Shown here: positions 47,201 to 50,855 of the stretch, piece after piece
Layout of the letters: each line of letters begins with the position of its first letter
Numbering within the stretch: the stretch's first letter is position 1
Assembly: GCF_001613305.1 (NCBI RefSeq)
Contig: NZ_BDCC01000080.1
Span: forward strand, 1 to 50,855
Direction of reading: 5' to 3'
From: Nocardia vaccinii NBRC 15922
Lineage (GTDB): Bacteria > Actinomycetota > Actinomycetes > Mycobacteriales > Mycobacteriaceae
Length of the DNA: 50,855 bases
Notes under the pieces: generated by a model
Seen by the model: the letters and a program-made list of their open reading frames with translations, nothing else
What the model was told of the DNA's origin: nothing
Databases searched by the model: none
Made by a program: the position numbers and the translations under genes

Positions 47201-48043
47201 TCAGGCGAACACCGCGGCATGATCGATGACGAACCGCTCGAAGCGGCGTGCGGGCCGGCCGAGGATCATGGGCAGGTCGTCGGTGAGGTAGTCACAGTCA
47301 CCCTCGGCCATCAGGCTGAGCGCCGTGGCATTGTCGAGCGCGACGGCCTCGGGCAGTCCGGCGGTGAGCATCGCGTGCCGTTGCTGTTCGAAGGTGATCG
47401 GGTGGTAGGTGATCGGCCGATCGAGCACTTTCCCGAACACCTCCGCCACCTCCGCCGCGGAGAGCACCTCGGGCCCGGTGGGCCAGTACGTCTTTCCCGC
47501 ATGTGCGCCGGGCTCAGCCGCGATCTCGGCGGCCACGGCGGCGACGTCGCGGGCGTCGATGTGCCCGATCCTCCCATCGCCCGTCCCGGTGCTGAAGCTG
47601 TTCGCCGTGGCGATCTCGGACGCCATCATCAGGAAGTTCTGCATGTAGGCGTTGTTGCGCAACAAGGTGTAGCCCAGTCCGGAGGCGATCAGCGACCGCT
47701 CGATCGCGTACTGGTCACGACGGCGGCGCACCACCGAATCGGCCGACGCCTTGCTGGTGATCTTCACGATGTGTCCGACTTTCGCTCGCACGGCGCTGTC
47801 GATCACTGTCAGTTCCTGGGTCGGTATCGCGGGGCTGACCAGCACCACGCTCGACACATCGCGCATCGCGGTGTCGACACTTGCCGCGTTGTCCAGATCT
47901 CCCTCGACGACGTCGGCTCCCGCGTGCGCCAAGGCGGTCGCTCTGTTTCGGTCGCGGACCAGGACGCGCACATGTTCATCGCGTTGCGTGAGCAGGCGCA
48001 CTGCTTCCGCGCCTACCTTGCCCGCCGTGGTGATGAGGATCAT
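47201..48043 (-). CDS. NmrA-like NAD(P)-binding oxidoreductase
   Basis: A 280-residue atypical short-chain dehydrogenase. The N-terminal Rossmann motif is ILITTAGKVGAEAVRLL (degenerate G-x-x-G-x-x-A), with VRVLVRDRNRA setting an NADP-type binding loop and VVEGDLDNAASV and VSPAIP following. The usual catalytic YxxxK is not evident, as in NmrA/HSCARG-type redox sensors; later IDARDVAAVAAEIAAEPGAH and YWPTGPEVLSAAEVAEVFGK fit the family. It is divergent from a MarR regulator across three operator-like palindromes, so it is probably the regulated target, in the manner of quinone- or aldehyde-responsive reductases. Confidence 0.9.
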   Translation of the reverse strand: MILITTAGKVGAEAVRLLTQRDEHVRVLVRDRNRATALAHAGADVVEGDLDNAASVDTAMRDVSSVVLVSPAIPTQELTVIDSAVRAKVGHIVKITSKASADSVVRRRRDQYAIERSLIASGLGYTLLRNNAYMQNFLMMASEIATANSFSTGTGDGRIGHIDARDVAAVAAEIAAEPGAHAGKTYWPTGPEVLSAAEVAEVFGKVLDRPITYHPITFEQQRHAMLTAGLPEAVALDNATALSLMAEGDCDYLTDDLPMILGRPARRFERFVIDHAAVFA

Positions 48044-48092
48044 CGAGACTCGTCTCCTTTACCGGAGCCGATTTCTACTGAAACCGGCATTT

Positions 48093-48149
48093 GTTGGTTC
48101 AACCAACGTTGGTAAGACCAACGTACCTTTCAATGTTGGGATAGGCAAC
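48093..48149. promoter_or_regulatory. Three 15-bp palindromes, predicted MarR operators
   Basis: GTTGGTT-C-AACCAAC (48093-48107) and GTTGGT-AAG-ACCAAC (48108-48122) are adjacent, and a weaker unit, GTTG-(7)-CAAC, lies at 48135-48149. They sit in the 121-bp divergent spacer between the NmrA-like and MarR genes. Length, spacing and position suit MarR dimers controlling both directions. Confidence 0.75.
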
Positions 48150-48164
48150 GGTTAAGATGGCGTC

Positions 48165-48623
48165 ATGGCGGATACGGACGACCCGGCAGATCCTCCGGCC
48201 CGGCTGCGCGAACTCGTCAGCTGGCAGGCGGGCAAGGTCTCCACCCTCGGCGCGCGGCTGTTCGCTCGGCGACTGCCGTTGGGTGCTCGTGCCGACTTCG
48301 CGGTACTGGCCACACTGGAGGAATACGGGGCTCTCAGCCAGGCGGACCTCGGCCGGCGTCTCGGGCTCGATCGCAACGATGTCAGCGGCATCCTCAACCG
48401 CCTCGAGGCAGGCGACCAGGTCAGTCGCACAGTCGATCCCGCTAACCGACGCCGCAACATCGTCGTTCTGACCGACTCCGGCCAACGCCGCCTGGAGGAG
48501 TTGCAGCAGTACGCGGACGAGGTTCACAACGAACTCCTGGCCGGCCTGAACGCGACGGAACGGCGACAGCTTCAGGTTCTGCTGGCGAAGTTGCTCGGCA
48601 ACCACGCGCCACAACCGGCCTGA
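48165..48623 (+). CDS. MarR-family transcriptional regulator
   Basis: A 152-residue regulator with the MarR winged helix in the middle: RADFAVLATLEEYGALSQAD, LGRRLGLDRNDVSGILNRLE, then the wing VSRTVDPANRRRNIVVLTDS. N- and C-terminal helices for dimerisation are present (LEELQQYADEVHNELLAGLN). Length is typical. It is divergent from the NmrA-like reductase and very likely binds the three palindromes between them, repressing both until a ligand or oxidant is met. No conserved regulatory cysteine is seen, so a small-molecule ligand is more likely than thiol oxidation. Confidence 0.92.
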   Translation: MADTDDPADPPARLRELVSWQAGKVSTLGARLFARRLPLGARADFAVLATLEEYGALSQADLGRRLGLDRNDVSGILNRLEAGDQVSRTVDPANRRRNIVVLTDSGQRRLEELQQYADEVHNELLAGLNATERRQLQVLLAKLLGNHAPQPA

Positions 48624-48859
48624 GTCAGCTGTTCACCCGCGTACGACAACCCGATTCACGGACGTACGCGCCGAGACCGCCGCATCATCCACGGCCCGAC
48701 ACACCCTGGGCACACAGACGGTGTTCAGCACCGCCCCATCGAGGTCGTGCGACGCACCCCCGACCTGGTCCAGATGACAGTCACCTACGCGGACGGACAC
48801 GCCGCCAGAGTCGGCCTCGGGGTGTTCTGGCGGGGTTCCGACTCATATCTCCGGTAGCG
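48624..48859 (+). pseudogene. Start-less protein fragment after the MarR gene
   Basis: The frame following the MarR stop reads natural-looking protein near its end (IEVVRRTPDLVQMTVTYADG, then HAARVGLGVFWRGSDSYLR and a stop at 48857-48859) but has no suitable start codon. It looks like the 3' remnant of a gene whose 5' part was lost. No family recognised. Confidence 0.35.
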
Positions 48860-49436
48860 GTTCGTGGTCGGGGTAGCTACCCGGCGGTGCGCAGTCGCGA
48901 TGACCAAGAAGTACGGCCGGTACGCCGAGGCGAGTGCGCCCTTTGGGGCTCGGCAGGTCGGTCATGCCGAGTCTCCGGTTGGCTCTCGGATGCTGCATTG
49001 CGCGTCGAGCATGACGAAGTGGCATGTTGCCTGGTTCTCCCGTTGTTTTCCGCATACTCCGGCACCGGTTGAACCTGGGATACTGAATTACGAATGTCAT
49101 TGCGGCGCGGATGATCTGGTGAGTGAACTATCATGCAGATCGGTGTGGCACGCGGCAATATCTACGCCGACAACATGGTGTCGAGCCCGTCGGAGCCGAG
49201 CCCAATCAGACTGTCCGGGTACACAGTCGGAAGGGGCGCTCATCACTGGCATTGCGCTGCAGCCTGACTCATCAGAATTGTGGCCGGTAGACGATGGCAA
49301 CTCGCTTTTCGAGAAAGGCACCGTCAGAGATCTGCACGCCACCCTCAACCGACAACCCGAGGAACTGGACGCCGAGGAGAGCAGGCTCATCGAGCTGCTC
49401 GCCGCCACCAGCTTCGGGGTTCAAGTCGTTGTCCTC
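48860..49436. other. 577-bp mosaic region upstream of the integrase tail
   Basis: An open frame continues into the integrase tail, but most of its sequence has no recognisable family. The last part (FEKGTVRDLHATLNRQPEEL, then DAEESRLIELLAATSF) reads like a piece of an unrelated protein joined to the integrase end. Composition is lower in G+C than the rest of the window. I see debris of a mobile element. Confidence 0.4.
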
Positions 49437-49601
49437 CGCCCCCACGATCTGCGCCACACCTACGCGGGCCATCTCGTCCGTGCCGGTGTCCCGCTGCAGC
49501 TGGTTCAGAAGCTCCTCGGGCATGCCTCGATCCGGACGACACAGCGCTACGCGAGCCTCGCGGACAGCCAGCGGGAGAACGTCCGGAGCATCCTCGGCTG
49601 A
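49437..49601 (+). pseudogene. C-terminal tail of a tyrosine recombinase (integrase remnant)
   Basis: About 55 codons encode the end of a phage-type integrase: HDLRHTYAGHLVRAGVPLQL, then VQKLLGHASIRTTQRYASL. The catalytic Arg (in LRHT), the His/Arg pair (in LLGH and SIR) and the Tyr nucleophile (in QRYA) are present, but the core-binding domain and the first part of the catalytic domain are missing, so it is inactive. The tail ends 75 bp before a tRNA 3' half, the normal arrangement of an integrase beside its own att site. It marks the edge of a decayed integrative element. Confidence 0.85.
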
Positions 49602-49607
49602 CGCGTG

Positions 49608-49644
49608 TGCCCCACGAATGCCCCACGCATCCGATCGTGGGGCA
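49608..49644. repeat. TGCCCCACG direct and inverted repeats between int and att
   Basis: TGCCCCACG occurs directly at 49608-49616 and 49619-49627, and inverted (CGTGGGGCA) at 49636-49644. The last two form a 9-bp stem with an 8-nt loop. They may be a terminator of the integrase or arm-type binding sites near att. Confidence 0.65.
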
Positions 49645-49676
49645 ACCCACAGGCTGTCTGACCTGGGAATACAGAG

Positions 49677-49718
49677 TGGGCGCAGAGGGGTTCGAACCCC
49701 CGACCGCTGGTGTGTAAG
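49677..49718 (-). tRNA. 3' half of tRNA-Val(UAC), probable attachment site
   Basis: Read on the minus strand, 42 bases run from the anticodon loop CTTACAC (anticodon UAC, Val) through ACCAGC, a T-arm with GGGGG-TTCGAAC-CCCTC and the acceptor TGCGCCCA. The 5' half is absent: no GCTGGT or GGGCGCA lies at the required distance. This is the part of a tRNA gene normally duplicated when an element integrates by recombination in the anticodon region, so it is best read as attL/attR. An intact tRNA-Val is expected at the other end, outside the window. Confidence 0.8.
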
Positions 49719-50118
49719 TGAACTGGAAATCATGCTCCAGTGTCCAGGGAGTCCGGCCCCGTCCAGGTCAGAGGGGTTGCCGCGTCCGTCACGTATTGCT
49801 CCGTCCACCCCATCCGTGCGGGTCTTGGCACACTGTCGGCACGCTGGATCCGATGCCTGACCTGCACGAAGAGTGCCCTTCCGGCACAGCAGAGCGTTCG
49901 GGAACTCCAGCAGTTCGCGGGGCGCAGGATGCCCGCAAACGGCCGGAATCGAGCGCCCGGCCCTCAGTGCCCCAAGAGCGCAAGGCGTGCAGCCCGCCGC
50001 GCCCGGATCAAGACGGAGGAACCGCAGCCGCACTTCCGAAATTGCTCGACATTCGACGGCTAGGAGTGTTCCATTGAGAGGCACACCCCCGAGCTTGGCC
50101 CCTGCGCAAACACCGATC
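49719..50118. other. 400-bp region beyond the att site, nothing recognised
   Basis: No supported gene; the possible frames show no family features. A TTG-started extension of the next gene from about 50074 is possible but not preferred. Confidence 0.35.
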
Positions 50119-50760
50119 ATGACGAGGGACGCGCCCGTGCACCATGACATCTCATGCCCCAGTTGCGAACGCCTGGACTGGGTCCAGAGCATTCCCGCAC
50201 TGACTTCCACTGGCGTGTCAACAGTCTCCGCCACCGGGTACTACTCTGGCGTCGGTCTCAGCTCCAGCGGTCTTGTCCCTGTCGTGGGCACTTCGGTTAC
50301 CGAGCACACACGTACCTCCGAATTGGCTGCCGCGACAAGGTATGAGCCGCCTCAAGCATCAACAGTCCGTCCGCTGATTGTGGGGATGGTGATGACCGTC
50401 CCAGCGCTCGCCGCTCTGGCCATCGCCGTCAGCAACGTGATCACCCACCCTGGAGTTGATCGCCCCACTGCTATGACCACGATTGTCAATATCGTCCTCG
50501 GTATCTGCTATGTGGTGGCCCTGGGCAGCCCTGCACTCATAGCGTTCGGCTTTGTTCGCAATCGTGTGCGGCGCAACAGCCTGATCTCTCGTGGTCGCCC
50601 GGCTGCGTATGCGCTGTGGAGCGCCGGAATGTACTGCCACCGCTGCGGCTTCTGCTATTGGCCGACCACGTCGGATCCACGAATCCCAGCGCGCCAGCCC
50701 CTGTCCACAGACCAATTTCGGTGGGCCGTGTGGAATGCCGGGGGCTACGCCCAAATCTAG
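50119..50760 (+). CDS. Membrane protein with split zinc ribbon
   Basis: A 213-residue protein from the ATG at 50119. An N-terminal C-P-S-C pair (DISCPSCERLDW) and a C-terminal C-H-R-C-G-F-C (YCHRCGFCYW) could together form a zinc ribbon. Between them are a Ser/Thr/Val-rich stretch (TSTGVSTVSATGYYSGVGLS) and two hydrophobic helices (about 81-100 and 114-137), so both cysteine groups would face the cytoplasm. Such proteins are frequent in actinomycete mobile elements and have no known function. It lies just beyond the tRNA att remnant and has lower G+C than the core genes, consistent with transfer. The start has only a weak ribosome-binding site. Confidence 0.7.
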   Translation: MTRDAPVHHDISCPSCERLDWVQSIPALTSTGVSTVSATGYYSGVGLSSSGLVPVVGTSVTEHTRTSELAAATRYEPPQASTVRPLIVGMVMTVPALAALAIAVSNVITHPGVDRPTAMTTIVNIVLGICYVVALGSPALIAFGFVRNRVRRNSLISRGRPAAYALWSAGMYCHRCGFCYWPTTSDPRIPARQPLSTDQFRWAVWNAGGYAQI

Positions 50761-50855
50761 AGCACCTCGACTGATGCCTTCTGCAGGAAACGCGCGGCGC
50801 TGACGATGAAGTGATCACCGATCTGTTGGGAGGCCGATCACCGGCTCTGACGGAC

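Noticed and set aside
49677..49718. Complete tRNA gene
   Set aside because: The 5' acceptor, D-arm and anticodon 5' strand are missing; only the 3' half is present.

Overview
The window is high-GC DNA (roughly two-thirds G+C) with dense, GC-biased genes. Several families point to a mycolic-acid actinomycete, most likely Nocardia or a close relative: a DUF5753/DUF397 regulator pair, a UsfX-like anti-sigma factor near a SigF-like sigma factor with GTTT-N15-GGGTA promoters, a microaggregate-binding (CsbD) protein, a DUF3089 lipoprotein, Drr-type exporters and a large NRPS. The genus is an inference from gene content.

Layout. 1-5.8 kb: resolvase-like gene, XRE/DUF397 pair, DUF3089 lipoprotein, VOC protein, CorA transporter and a TetR regulator. 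5.9-22.3 kb: a secondary-metabolite operon. It starts with a free-standing piece of an adenylation domain, followed by a 4368-residue NRPS (C-A-T-E-C-A-T-C-A-T-E-TE) and a Drr-type ABC exporter of one ATPase and two permeases. The last four cistrons overlap, and a 23-codon mini-ORF links the ATPase to the first permease. The predicted product is an N-capped tripeptide with two D-residues. 22.3-30 kb: a receptor-type Ser/Thr kinase diverges from a three-gene chaperone-like operon made of a membrane-anchored Sel1/J-like/zinc-ribbon protein, a small GrpE-like protein, and an Hsp70 with an extra beta-sandwich where the interdomain linker should be. This operon is my best candidate for an undescribed system.

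30-41 kb: a FadR-type regulator with a fatty-acid hydroxylase, a phosphotransferase, a DUF4142 protein, and a DoxX protein with a 4 x 15-residue tail repeat. Then comes a general-stress module (UsfX-like anti-sigma, CsbD protein, SigF-like sigma factor) with matching promoters, followed by an MFS transporter, a GlxA-type AraC regulator and a MetE-like protein. 41-46.2 kb: a possible second small pathway with a flavin-dependent halogenase, a chorismate-lyase-like enzyme, a cation/proton antiporter and a P450 lacking the ExxR arginine. Together they suggest a halogenated, 4-hydroxybenzoate-type metabolite.

46.2-50.9 kb: a frameshifted HxlR regulator and an NmrA-like reductase diverge from a MarR regulator across three operator-like palindromes. 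The window then ends in a decayed mobile-element boundary: a gene remnant, the C-terminal tail of a tyrosine integrase, repeats, a 3' half of tRNA-Val (probable att site), and a zinc-ribbon membrane protein. No complete tRNA, rRNA or CRISPR array was seen.
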